Below the pieces are notes generated by a model that was not told the origin of the DNA, did not search any database, and saw nothing but the letters and a program-made list of their open reading frames with translations. A stretch of DNA of 64,000 nucleotides from Aculops lycopersici. Taxonomy: Eukaryota > Arthropoda > Arachnida > Trombidiformes > Eriophyidae. The position numbers and the translations under genes were made by a program. The stretch covers positions 4,366,175-4,430,174 of the forward strand of contig WNKI01000001.1 of assembly GCA_015350385.1 (NCBI GenBank), given 5' to 3'. Positions 54,404 through 64,000 of the stretch are shown one piece after another; the stretch's first letter is position 1; every line of letters starts with the position of its first letter.

Positions 54404-57280
54404 TTACTGAGAGCTAAGCGCCGAGTGGCGATTTGCGCTCAATCTTTCTGCTGCTCGCTCCAAATCGAAAATTTCCGTTACCTGGAGTCGGTTTTTTGCA
54501 TCACGAAAATAGTAGGCAAAGATTCGCGCCTCCTGATTCGAGGTCACGTCCACAATGCTGTCGAAGGTGTCCTCGAGCGAGTGGAGACTCTGGCTACTTC
54601 CGGCCACTTGGGGATTCGAGTTGGTGGACTTGCCAGACTGGTTGCTAGAATTAATATTACAGTTGGAGTTGTTTTCTGAGCCAACCGTCTGATGATCAAC
54701 CAACTTGGAGACACACAAGCCGTCGCTGGTGATTTTGAGCGAAAATTGATCAGCTTGGTGGTCGAAAGCGGAGGCAATAACTTGGTTCACTTGTTGTTGT
54801 TGGTGCTGCTGCTGCTGGTGGTTGTTGTTTGATTTGGTATTTGGATTGGCGGAACTCAACGAGTTTACGCTGGACCTTCTAGTTAGCTTGCCGCAAGTTG
54901 ATAATTTTTGCTGCTCTTTCTGATCCTTAATTGCCTCTGCCTCAGCCTCAACCTCATCCTGGCTCCAGAAGCCGCCGGCAACGGAACTCGGCGCCATCAG
55001 CAGAGCACTTGTTGATCTATCCTGCATTCGTTTCATCATTTGCAACAAGAAACCAACAATCGCCTGGAGACACTCGGAAATCTCCGATCGCAAGGCGGGT
55101 AACTTTTGCCAACATTTGGCTATTAAAGCTAGTGACAACTCGATGGGCAAATAGTAGGGCGCGGCCAGGTAGCTAAGGTATTTGATTGGCCGGTGCGAGT
55201 AGATCCAATTTGAGAGACTCTTGTTGACAGTGTCGCAAGCGTCGCGAATTCTATCACTAAATTGTTTGGGTAGATCTCGTCTTCTTAGGGCAGCTTTTCT
55301 AATTTGTACACACTCATAACAATGCTTGCTCATATTATGCTCGTCCTCATCTACATCGTAGTCATTATTGATGTGGTTGTCATTCTCGTCCAGCTCATTA
55401 TCGGTCAAGTCTGCATCTGAATCGCTGAGCTCATCGTTGTTTTCATTCTTCCTTATACTCCTATCACGACGTTTAATGAACCTTTTCAAACCTGGAACCG
55501 GGAGTTGCGATTCACCTGGCAAAGTCTTAACGGCAGCCTCGTCGCTGGTTCCCACTTCAAGCAAGTGGCTCAAGTTGGCCGAGGCGGCCGCTTGAGCAAC
55601 CTCCTGTTGCAGCAATTGCTGTTGCTGAAATATTTGGCTCGTCGATGAGACCACCGAATCCCTTCGTCTACTGCCATCCTGAATCTCGATCATCTTTTGC
55701 TCCTGATGCTCCAATCTAATATGTTGACTCTCGACAACAACCTGTTGCTCGCCACCGGCGCCACTGTCGGTCCAATGATTCGAAGAGGCCAACGATATGG
55801 AATCCGCCGCCTCCTGCCTCACCGCCTCCTCCATGTCCTCGCCGTTTTTGGTCACCAACAGGCTAGACCTAATCTCTAGACACTTGGTGCAGGAGATTAG
55901 TTTCATTCTTTGCAAAAATTTAATTCCATCTGCAAATCCCTGCTCACAAAGGGCGCTCAGGGCTTCCGGTGGCGGCGGTAGGAGGGCGTGCGAGAGACGG
56001 TACAAGTTGTCGGGCGAGATGGAGAAGGATGTATTTGAGATGCTAATTTGTAGTAAATTTAACGTTTCATCTTGCGGACAAATATCAGCTTCGCCCGCAA
56101 ACGGCGACACGGTTACTGTTTTAGAATCCAAAGTTAACAGGTTGTTGCTAAACCCACCGTCTATATACGAGATACCCTTATACTTTGGCATCGTTAAACC
56201 GGACCAAATGGGAATAAAGCAACTACATAATAATACCTGAATCACATCCTCTTTACTTGCAAACTCACTAATGATTACATTCTCTCCATCGTAAACTCGC
56301 GTTAAGCTTACATGCAACTTTCCGCTTGCCTTAATGTGCACATCCTCGGGCAACCCGCGCTCTAGAGCCTCGCGAACCGTTGCACTAATATCGAATGACG
56401 GATGAAAGGGACCCAAAGTGCGAGATCTAGCATCGATTGCAACTCTCAGGATATCGGTGGTTGCATAGGCCAATTGGAGGTTTCCGCAAATGTGAGCCAC
56501 GGCAACCAGGGCGCCGGCCGAGGAGCCCGAGATTTTGTGCATCGACAATTGGGGCGCATACTCGTGAAAACAACTCGCAACTCCAACGTGATAAATACCC
56601 AGAAAGCCGCAACCACTAAAGGATAAATTAACCTGCGGCTCCTCTCTCTTCACCTGGCCACCTCTTTGGCGCTTATCAACTCGCCGGTGGTTGAGTTTAA
56701 GATTCGGTTGCTGACGGGTGTCTGCTTTGGTTGCAATCACCTGTGGACTGGTCAATGGTGTAAATGTACGATCTTCGACTACTTGTTGTTTGGGTTTCGA
56801 TTTCGGTAAGTGGTGGTCCCTAGACACTAGTTGCTGCCGCTGCTCCACCTCTTGACCATCGCTCCTTCTTCGCTTGCCCATCTCGTCCCCTTCTCTTCTG
56901 GTTATAGTATTGGGTTTAATTTGTGATTTCTTTTCACTATCTTGAAAGTTGTCGCGATTGCTGCCCTCGAAAGCTTTGTCATTGTTATTCCGAACCTTTT
57001 CTTGCTGCTGCTTGTTTCGCCTAAACCAATTGGTCAGATTCGATATCAATTGAGTTTTGTTGTGGCTATTGCTATTACTATTTGCCCCCTCACCTGACTC
57101 TGCCTGACGCTCAATCTCAACTATGGGAAACCTTTGTATTTTGGGTGTTTCGCATTCATTTCCTGGACTTGAGTTAAACTTGGACTTCTTCTCGAGCTCC
57201 TGCTCGTAATGATTCGGATCCGAATGATCATCGCCCGATTCGCGTCTCTGATCCTCGAAGAGCCACTTGTTTTCCTTCAT
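54404..57280 (-). CDS. bmm: Brummer/ATGL-type patatin lipase (PNPLA2 family)
   Basis: Triacylglycerol lipase of lipid droplets, releasing the first fatty acid. 958 residues in one exon, about twice the ~500 of known brummer/ATGL. The patatin domain begins near 218 (VNLSFSGCGFLGIYHVGV). The nucleophile serine sits in GSSAG (~251-255) and the dyad aspartate in IDGGFSNN (~373), with HPSFDI, PIWSG and the hydrophobic C-terminal segment KYLSYLAAPYYLPIELSLAL (~700) also present. An extra ~217-residue polar, charged N-terminus and long Gln/Asn/Ser insertions explain the size. The ATG at 57280 is the first in frame. Catalytic residues are intact, so it should be active. Confidence 0.9.
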   Translation of the reverse strand: MKENKWLFEDQRRESGDDHSDPNHYEQELEKKSKFNSSPGNECETPKIQRFPIVEIERQAESGEGANSNSNSHNKTQLISNLTNWFRRNKQQQEKVRNNNDKAFEGSNRDNFQDSEKKSQIKPNTITRREGDEMGKRRRSDGQEVEQRQQLVSRDHHLPKSKPKQQVVEDRTFTPLTSPQVIATKADTRQQPNLKLNHRRVDKRQRGGQVKREEPQVNLSFSGCGFLGIYHVGVASCFHEYAPQLSMHKISGSSAGALVAVAHICGNLQLAYATTDILRVAIDARSRTLGPFHPSFDISATVREALERGLPEDVHIKASGKLHVSLTRVYDGENVIISEFASKEDVIQVLLCSCFIPIWSGLTMPKYKGISYIDGGFSNNLLTLDSKTVTVSPFAGEADICPQDETLNLLQISISNTSFSISPDNLYRLSHALLPPPPEALSALCEQGFADGIKFLQRMKLISCTKCLEIRSSLLVTKNGEDMEEAVRQEAADSISLASSNHWTDSGAGGEQQVVVESQHIRLEHQEQKMIEIQDGSRRRDSVVSSTSQIFQQQQLLQQEVAQAAASANLSHLLEVGTSDEAAVKTLPGESQLPVPGLKRFIKRRDRSIRKNENNDELSDSDADLTDNELDENDNHINNDYDVDEDEHNMSKHCYECVQIRKAALRRRDLPKQFSDRIRDACDTVNKSLSNWIYSHRPIKYLSYLAAPYYLPIELSLALIAKCWQKLPALRSEISECLQAIVGFLLQMMKRMQDRSTSALLMAPSSVAGGFWSQDEVEAEAEAIKDQKEQQKLSTCGKLTRRSSVNSLSSANPNTKSNNNHQQQQHQQQQVNQVIASAFDHQADQFSLKITSDGLCVSKLVDHQTVGSENNSNCNINSSNQSGKSTNSNPQVAGSSQSLHSLEDTFDSIVDVTSNQEARIFAYYFRDAKNRLQVTEIFDLERAAERLSANRHSALSSQ

Positions 57281-59067
57281 ATCACTCTTATAATTATATT
57301 AACTTCTTGTCTGTAATGTTCTTACTGCAGTTAGAGTGATAGTTTCTCTTCCTTTAAAAAATAATCAACTACAACCTTAACTCTTCTCCCCGTGATATTT
57401 TCAAACCTCAGTCTCTAATTTGGTGATCGTGGCCTCGTCAAAGTTTGGCTTATATAAATTATTATCTCACTTGTGAATCGATCTTTGATTGATGTCTCAA
57501 ATATCACAAACCAAATAACGATCATTGTTGGGAGCGGAACGTAAATTAGTACACGCACGACAGGTGAGCGCAAGAAGGAATCACCTGTTTTTTGTTTTGT
57601 TGTTGTTATTGTTGTTGTTATTGTTGTTGTTGCTGCTGCTGTTGTTGTCGTTGAAGTGTTGGTATTAAACGTCAACCAATGAGACAAACGCACCCACTTT
57701 TAATTCAAACTCAGTCTCTGTGAGTGTGTACTATTCTTAATGTTTTTTCATGGCCAATTCGAAAAGGATATCTTTCGAGATTTATTATATTTTGTTGCGC
57801 TCGCTTCAACGTCTCGTTCCGAAATATACGCTTACAAATTCGAACCCCTCTTCCCTCACTTGAGCTTTTCTGCTTGCCTGTCTGTCTATCTCTCGATATC
57901 TGTATGTGTGTGCGTTGAAAAAATATGTTGCGCTACTGCTTGCCACTTCTGCTGCAACTGCCTGTTAATGCTGTCTTCGCGTTAGTGTGTCTCTGTGTCG
58001 CAGACTTGCGCTTCATCAATTCTAATTCAGCAGAAGTCAATTAGATTTGATCCAGACTTTCGGAAACTGTCGCCTAAATTGATGATCTTGAAGCGAGATT
58101 AGTGAATCGCTTGATTCCCTGCAAATGCAACAATATGATTTCAGTGATTAACTCAGATTGTTATCATCGTTACTATAAACAACATCGAGATCAGGAAGCA
58201 GCAAATTAACTCGCGCGCTCCAATCTCAATCTTCTAAACTTAACTGGCTGCTGCTGCTGCTGCTGCTACTCTACTGTTACGTTGATGGTCATTCGATTTT
58301 CGTCTATTATATTATATCAGTTTTAATTTGTTGTTGGCGTCGTTATAGATAATTGATCTTTTTGTCTATCTCACTAACTGGCTCGTCTAGCTATTAAATC
58401 TATGTACAACCTAATCCACTAAATTAACACATCCAACGCAACCGGTTGCCGTTCATTTACTGGTGGCCTTTTTACTCCACTTAATTTTGTTCTGTTGTTG
58501 TTGTTGTTGCCGTCGATGATGATGATGTCGTTGTTTTTGTTGTTGTCGCTATCGTCATTAAGCTGCCCACTGATGTCTTCAGTGTGATGATCGTAACTGA
58601 TGATCTCTCTTCAGGGAACCGCAAGCACATTGCTCTTTTCACCAAGTCAAGCCAAGCCAAGCCAATTTGAGCCAACTAGCTTGTGCTAGGAAACAATCTG
58701 GTTACAGTGGCGCCACTTTAGCGTGCGTCAATTTTGGGGTCCAGATCCTAGTTGCTAGTGCTGTTGCTGCTATTCTTCGATTGATGGCACAACTTTTCTA
58801 GAGTCAACAAGTGTCGTTATGTGCTTCATGCCTTGAGCTTGTGTGCAGTGGCAGCGGCGCCAGCGGCAAACAGAATAACAAGTCGATAGTCAATGTTGCG
58901 GCGACTGCTCCACAGCCAGTAGATAATAATTGACCGGCTGCTCCAACAAGCTAAACTGAACTAACTCGACTTGAATCGTCGACGATTATGAGTAACACAA
59001 CTGCAAATGCGGTAACGCCACCAATGATTATGATGATGTAAAGCTAGTGGTTGCTGTCGCTGTTGTT

Positions 59068-59104
<37 letters not shown>

Positions 59105-59357
59105 NNNNNNNNNNNNNNNNNNNNNNNNNNNNNNNNNNNNNNNNNNNNNNNNNNNNNNNNNNNNNNNNNNNNNNNNNNNNNNNNNNNNNNNNNNNNNNNN
59201 NNNNNNNNNNNNNNNNNNNNNNNNNNNNNNNNNNNNNNNNNNNNNNNNNNNNNNNNNNNNNNNNNNNNNNNNNNNNNNNNNNNNNNNNNNNNNNNNNNNN
59301 NNNNNNNNNNNNNNNNNNNNNNNNNNNNNNNNNNNNNNNNNNNNNNNNNNNNNNNNN

Positions 59358-59406
<49 letters not shown>

Positions 59407-60061
59407 GGCGAGCTGATTGGCTAACTAAGCAGCCAACTCGCGCAGGATGACAGGCGAAGAATGACTAGTCTCTCGCGGCTGGTTTTTCAACCTCTCGGTT
59501 GTTGCTGTTGCTGTAGTTCAAAACAAACTAGCACAAAAAACAACTATACAAAAACTTCGAGCTCGAGGATGAGGAAAAGAATAACTTAAGTGGAGAGCGA
59601 CGAAAACGACGACGACGACGACGACACCATCGCTCTCTGCCTCTAACATCTCGCCGGTTGCCGACTACTTTATCTTACCCTCGGCCACCAAACTCAAAAA
59701 GTCTCGCCAAAACCTCAAGCTTCGAGAGTCTCGCTGTGCGCGCAGCTAATAAACGTTGGCGGCAAAGAAGGCCACGATGACGACGACAACCAGAGGAAGG
59801 AGCAGACTAGCTATCGGCCATTTGGCGGTTACCTAAGAGAGTCGATTGAACTTTTGCCCTCGCCAAATGTTGTTTTTGTGAACTTAACTCGCTCCGGATA
59901 GCGAGCTAACGCTGCCGCCGTCGTTGCCGCCGCAACCGCTAAGATCACACGTCATGTGCGACAATAAACTGCAGGCTCGCGAACTTACAACAAGTGGCTA
60001 ATGAGTATGGAAGAAGAAGGCCGTTCTAGAAATGTCTTTAACCTAAGTATGATTCAACAAG
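57281..60061. other. Gene-free spacer with assembly gap
   Basis: 2.8 kb between the brummer 5' end and the KANSL2 3' end. It holds GTT/GCT-rich microsatellites (57595-57660, 58245-58270, 58490-58555), the (CT)n tract with its gap, and one CAACAAGTGG at 59988. I see no coding frame I can support. Confidence 0.6.
59072..59402. repeat. (CT)n microsatellite spanning a 253-base gap
   Basis: 33 bases of CT repeat precede, and about 45 follow, a run of 253 N (59105-59357). The frames called across it are artefacts. The true tract length is unknown. Confidence 0.95.
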
Positions 60062-60067
60062 TTTATT
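60062..60067 (-). other. Polyadenylation signal of KANSL2 gene
   Basis: TTTATT on the + strand, AATAAA on the minus strand, about 50 bases after the stop. Confidence 0.6.
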
Positions 60068-60117
60068 CATCTCATCAAGATCCTGGCCAGTTTTGAGAGG
60101 CACTGAAAGTTAATCTG

Positions 60118-61599
60118 CTATTGCTGCAAGTGAAGCCAGCACCTGTTCTTGCGCGTGTACGAGATCACGGGCGCTACGCAAGGTGGCACTCCGCCTGCAC
60201 AAGGCCTGAACAAGACCTGCTTGGGATCGTACAGGATATGTTGCCGGCAGTAGGGCGACAACGGAACGCAAGGTTTATCACAGCCATATTGTGTCTTGGA
60301 AAAAATGCAAACTGTTGTGGCCGATGGGTTTGCAGCTCGTGCCGCGGCCATGGTTGCTGCCGCCTGGGCCGCCATCGAGGCTGGCGTGGTGAGTGGCGCC
60401 GGTGCTTGAATAGTATTTGGTGTTGTTTGAGTGGCTGATGTCGATTGGTTTAATGAGGTATTTGTTGCATTCGGTGGTGGAGGTGCTAGATTGTTATTTG
60501 TATTTGTCGAGCTCGCTGATAGGTGGCTTACTGTTGTGGTTACGGTGGTTGAAGTTGCGGCTGGTGGCTCGTTGGAGTTGTTGTTATTTTGAACTGTCAC
60601 TTCATTTATAACTTGCTGTGGTTGCTGACGATTTTGTTGAGGATGAGGACCAGCCGGCTGGGGTCGTGAAAGTTTACGCCGCTTAGCCTGCTCTTGTAGC
60701 AATGATTCTTGGCCAAACGTCTTGTGATACCTTAACATGGCCCGTAGCTTTGCATAATCGGAACTCGTTCGGTTGTTTCGGTACGAGTACAGTTCGCCAA
60801 ACAACTCGTCCTCCAATCTTTGCGCCTGAATATATTTCAACCTCTTCTCCTTGAGTATATACTGAATGTGACCATACTGTTCAATGTACAAGCGCCTAAG
60901 TTTCATCATCTTATCTCTTAAAGTTTTTGTCAGCTCCTCCTCTGTGAATACCTGTGCGTGTTTAAAGAAATCCATATTGTTGTCAACGGACTCTGTATCT
61001 GAGTCCGCATTATTGTGCCGCGCCGCGATCTCCTCCATTGTGGGCAACGTATCTATAGACTGACCATTCGCCTCGCTTTGGTGTTTCTGGACAACATACT
61101 TGGACATAATCTTGTTTAGCTTATTACTTGGCATTGCTTGGCCTGGTAGTCCGGGTTTTGGGAGCCAGAAGGTGTTGTTACTCGGTGCTCGTGGCTCAAT
61201 GGCGAGCTTGTGGTGCGACAAATCCTGAAGCAAACTCTCGCTCTCTGGCCTGGAAGTATCTTCTGGCAATAGTGTAGGCACAGCGTTGGAGTTCAATCTT
61301 AAAGCTCTATGATATTGACACAATGGCGAGGCTCGCCTGTCGACCTTGTGCGCCGCCCGGCTACATCGGCGCCCAGTGATTGAATGTACAAATGTGCACT
61401 GTCTATATGGAGCTGTTTTGTCATTCATAATATGGTCAATGCAATACTTGTGACCCTCGAGACGATTGTTGAGGCAGATTTTGTGCAAGTAGGCACAAAA
61501 AGGCCTCTCCATGGCGGCCGCAATCATGGACTTGGACGGTCGGCCACGGCGGCCAGTTGGCACCCTCTCCCTTGTCCTAACAACCTGATTGTTGCTCAT
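60118..61599 (-). CDS. KANSL2: KANSL2 / NSL2 (dgt1) chromatin-complex subunit
   Basis: Subunit of the NSL histone acetyltransferase complex (KAT8/MOF), which acts at housekeeping promoters. 493 residues in one exon, near the usual size (human KANSL2 is 492). Two Cys/His-rich zf-C3Hc3H-type modules are complete: residues ~35-102 (CAYLHKICLNNRLEGHKYC, then CTFVH, RRCSRAAH, CQYHRAL) and ~430-491 (CIFSKTQYGCDKPCVPLSPY, CRQH, RPC, CWLHL). Between them lie a helical region (EEELTKTLRDKMMKLRRLY, ~225-300) and an Asn/Thr/Ala-rich linker. Confidence 0.93.
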   Translation of the reverse strand: MSNNQVVRTRERVPTGRRGRPSKSMIAAAMERPFCAYLHKICLNNRLEGHKYCIDHIMNDKTAPYRQCTFVHSITGRRCSRAAHKVDRRASPLCQYHRALRLNSNAVPTLLPEDTSRPESESLLQDLSHHKLAIEPRAPSNNTFWLPKPGLPGQAMPSNKLNKIMSKYVVQKHQSEANGQSIDTLPTMEEIAARHNNADSDTESVDNNMDFFKHAQVFTEEELTKTLRDKMMKLRRLYIEQYGHIQYILKEKRLKYIQAQRLEDELFGELYSYRNNRTSSDYAKLRAMLRYHKTFGQESLLQEQAKRRKLSRPQPAGPHPQQNRQQPQQVINEVTVQNNNNSNEPPAATSTTVTTTVSHLSASSTNTNNNLAPPPPNATNTSLNQSTSATQTTPNTIQAPAPLTTPASMAAQAAATMAAARAANPSATTVCIFSKTQYGCDKPCVPLSPYCRQHILYDPKQVLFRPCAGGVPPCVAPVISYTRKNRCWLHLQQ

Positions 61600-62158
61600 G
61601 TTGCTTATAAGAACTGGGTTTGTTCGGGATATGAATATACAATTGATGATATATAATATTAGAATAATATGCTATGGTTACTAGTGGAATATAGATTAGA
61701 TTTGATGATTGTTGTAAATGAAATGATAAAATTTGAAGGTTTTGCGTCCCGCAAATCCCGTGCAGCACCGCCGACTGCTGCCATTCGTTGTATTTTCACT
61801 CGCTTTCTCGCTCTTCTTTGCCAGACGCGGCGATTCATTGCACGAGCGGCAAATGCAAGTTTTCAAGAAGGAATGGCCACGACGGTGGTGCACCAGTGGT
61901 GCACACTAACGCATGGTGCAGCACCATTTTAGGCGCAATTTTGGGAACATGCAGCGGGAATCTCTATACCTTTTTCTCTCAAGTTAACTAGAAGAATCGA
62001 GCAAGATGTATCATTATTATGTATTATTAAAACTCCATAAAAATCTTTATTGAAAATACTCTCTTCTTCCTTGTGGAATATGAATAACAATCTTTATATT
62101 GTGCATAATCTGTTGCCTGAAAAACAGGGTACTTATATAGTGATAATATTGCAAAGCT
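61600..62158. other. Spacer between KANSL2 and innexin
   Basis: Contains the KANSL2 5' region and the innexin 3' UTR (poly(A) signal at 62046-62051). A cluster of TGGTGC words occurs at 61885-61926, including the palindrome TGGTGCACCA. No gene is seen. Confidence 0.55.
62046..62051 (-). other. Polyadenylation signal of innexin gene
   Basis: TTTATT on the + strand, AATAAA on the minus strand, about 110 bases past the innexin stop. Confidence 0.55.
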
Positions 62159-64000
62159 TTAAGCTGACTCTTGTGGCTTGATATTATTGTCATTGATGCT
62201 GCTATTGTTGTCGCTATTATTGTTGTTGTGCTGGTGTCCTGAAACTTCCGGCCAATCTTTAGGGCTAGGCGCCAAGAATTCCCTTATCGAGCTCATTGAA
62301 GAGTGGTGCAGGTGAGTTGGGCCTCCGATTTTTCGTTGCCTCAACAATGGATGAGGCGTTTGCCGTTGTTGTTGGGATCCGCTTGGTCCTCGTGGTTGGA
62401 AATCGTAAGAAACTCGCCTTGTGGTGCTAGCACTTTTGCTCAAGTCAACAGGTAGGTTCAATTGCGATCCTGAGCCGGAAATTGTTTGCATCTCCATAAC
62501 GAATGAGCCATTTGCTGTGCTGTGGCCCGAATCCGCGCTACCAAATCTCGTCAAGCTTCCGCGTCTTGCCATCAGTCTGGCTGCAAAATCCGCAGGTGGG
62601 GCGCAATTGAGTGGCATCTGGCTAATTGGAGGTGCGCTGACCACTTGGCTGCAGGATGATTGTTGCTGCTGATCCGTGTAAGCACCATGGTTTTCCACCG
62701 ACAATGACGATTGCGCCGACAGCGATTGACGAGGTTGCTGGTCGGGATTCATGGGAGGCTGGCGTTGATTGATGGTGCCAAATAGTTGCTGTCTCATTTC
62801 AGGTGGTCCCACATCCATGGACCAGAGACGTTTGGAATATAAGCGTTTCTTCATCTTTTTAACGAGTGGCATTGAGTCGTTATTGTTGTTGCTATTGCCA
62901 GCATAGTTGCCATTTGTCATGGCAGCCAGTGAGTTTCGTCGCGTCGAGGCCGCGGTAGCTAGCGATTCGTCATCAAAGGATCCTGCTCTATATACTGTGT
63001 CCCCTGTAACCAATTTGTATTTATACATACAATCGGGATCTGAGAGCGGATCAAAACCTTCGCCAACTCCAAGTGCCTTCTTGAGTTCCAAATGAGCCCG
63101 AATCTTATCCGCCACCGAGGTGACTATCTCGCGCATTATCAACGGGTCTAGATTCTCCGCGACCATGTAGAACAGGAACCAGTCGCCGACGTCGCAATGC
63201 TTGCAAATCACTCTAATGTCCATCTCATTAGACAGCTTACATCTCGATATCAAACCCTTGCAGCGAACACTCTCCGAAACAATGGCAAACAACCTGTAGA
63301 TAATGACTAAAAGTGTGAGGATGGCCAATACGAGAAACCAAAACCAGAGTGCAATATAAATTTTCTCATTGATTATATTCAATGGTAGCAAGCATAGGGC
63401 ATCGTGTTTTTGGACATCACCTGAGCTTCCAAAATCGTAGTAGGTGCACTTGGTCATTCGTGGAAATATGAAGGTCATTGGATCAACGCTTGTTCTTGGG
63501 ACATGAGCATTTGCAAGCTTGTTGTTCGTGGATGTAGCTGTCATGAATGGAATATTTGGTTTGATGGATGATAAAGTTGCATTGTTGCTCTCAAAATTGG
63601 ACGACGATTGTGATACTTTAGAATTGAGACCAAATTGGCTGGATAGAGTTGAGGACGAATATTGCATGACATCGATGCCGTAGCGTAGGAATTGACCATC
63701 GAAGAATTTGTTTGTGGCCCAAAGTTGGCCTATTAGATTGAGCAGGCAGATGAACTCGCAAAGGAAGTATTTGAGCGCGTAGCGCTTGTGACAACCTAAA
63801 TGGTCATGAATGTAGTCGACCACAATGTCGCGCTTCTTAATGCGATCCTGATCGCTGAGCACAGCAATCCGTAGGCCACCTGTTATTGCCTTAATCAATC
63901 CATTCTCCCACACCTTCCACAGATAATAGGGCAGGTGAAAGAGGAGTCCTTGAACAAAGAGTACAATGCCTACCCATTGGTAGTAGGCGAACATTTTCAC
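62159..64000 (-). CDS. Innexin gap-junction protein, 5' end missing
   Basis: Invertebrate gap-junction channel subunit, truncated by the window edge: TM1 and the first extracellular loop lie beyond 64000. Seen here are the signature YYQWV at the start of TM2 with VLFVQGLLFHLPYYLW, the cytoplasmic loop, TM3 (KYFLCEFICLLNLIGQL), an extracellular loop 2 with the two expected cysteines (MTKCTYYDFG and ALCLLPLNIINEKIY), TM4 (LWFWFLVLAILTLLVIIYRL) and CDVGDWFLFYMVAENLD. Loop 2 is enlarged by a Ser/Asn-rich insertion before FIFPRMTKC. The C-terminal tail runs about 300 residues past the usual end of the conserved core and is Gln/Asn/Ser-rich. Confidence 0.96.
   Translation of the reverse strand: MKMFAYYQWVGIVLFVQGLLFHLPYYLWKVWENGLIKAITGGLRIAVLSDQDRIKKRDIVVDYIHDHLGCHKRYALKYFLCEFICLLNLIGQLWATNKFFDGQFLRYGIDVMQYSSSTLSSQFGLNSKVSQSSSNFESNNATLSSIKPNIPFMTATSTNNKLANAHVPRTSVDPMTFIFPRMTKCTYYDFGSSGDVQKHDALCLLPLNIINEKIYIALWFWFLVLAILTLLVIIYRLFAIVSESVRCKGLISRCKLSNEMDIRVICKHCDVGDWFLFYMVAENLDPLIMREIVTSVADKIRAHLELKKALGVGEGFDPLSDPDCMYKYKLVTGDTVYRAGSFDDESLATAASTRRNSLAAMTNGNYAGNSNNNNDSMPLVKKMKKRLYSKRLWSMDVGPPEMRQQLFGTINQRQPPMNPDQQPRQSLSAQSSLSVENHGAYTDQQQQSSCSQVVSAPPISQMPLNCAPPADFAARLMARRGSLTRFGSADSGHSTANGSFVMEMQTISGSGSQLNLPVDLSKSASTTRRVSYDFQPRGPSGSQQQRQTPHPLLRQRKIGGPTHLHHSSMSSIREFLAPSPKDWPEVSGHQHNNNNSDNNSSINDNNIKPQESA

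Noticed and set aside
59047..59424. Frames running through the N gap
   Set aside because: They are only (CT)n translated as Ser/Leu across unknown bases.
1..64000. CRISPR arrays, bacterial operons, phage or plasmid functions
   Set aside because: No regularly spaced repeats and no prokaryotic genes; all recognised genes are animal nuclear genes.

Overview
The window is nuclear DNA of an animal, most likely an arthropod. It carries an innexin, a PS2/inflated-like integrin alpha chain, a brummer-type lipase, a Genghis Khan/MRCK kinase, HPS1, KANSL2 and a REV1 relative. Most coding regions are one uninterrupted frame of 3-6 kb, and the few introns seen are short (about 80-275 bp, GT-AG). That fits an intron-poor, compact arthropod such as a mite, but the species cannot be fixed from this sequence. 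Proteins are swollen by Asn, Gln and Ser runs, and non-coding DNA is rich in short simple repeats.

Layout. 1-17.2 kb: a gene-free stretch with no convincing exon, full of microsatellites and a recurrent 10-mer (CAACAAGTGG or its complement CCACTTGTTG). 17.2-22.0 kb (+): HPS1, a BLOC-3 subunit, with a separate C-terminal exon. 22.3-23.1 kb: a foldback/MITE-like element with two ~240-bp inverted arms. 23.2-26.2 kb (-): a secreted protein with four tandem I29-like (cathepsin propeptide) modules and no protease. 29.0-32.9 kb (+): integrin alpha, three exons. 33.3-38.9 kb (-): MRCK/Gek kinase. 39.9-40.4 kb (+): glycine cleavage H protein. 40.5-41.8 kb (-): REV1 N-terminal BRCT and C-terminal domain with no polymerase between them. 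43.7-46.0 kb (-): class A GPCR, three exons, with DRY changed to DWL. 48.0-54.0 kb (+): large REJ-like single-pass membrane protein. 54.4-57.3 kb (-): brummer/ATGL lipase. 60.1-61.6 kb (-): KANSL2. 62.2-64.0 kb (-): innexin, 5' end beyond the window.

The genes form no operon or shared pathway; they are ordinary neighbours on both strands. The points most worth following up are the polymerase-less REV1, the four-module I29 protein without a peptidase, the GPCR lacking Arg3.50, the foldback element, and the strong over-representation of CAACAAGTGG (at least 25 exact copies on both strands, against about 0.1 expected), which falls in coding and non-coding DNA alike.
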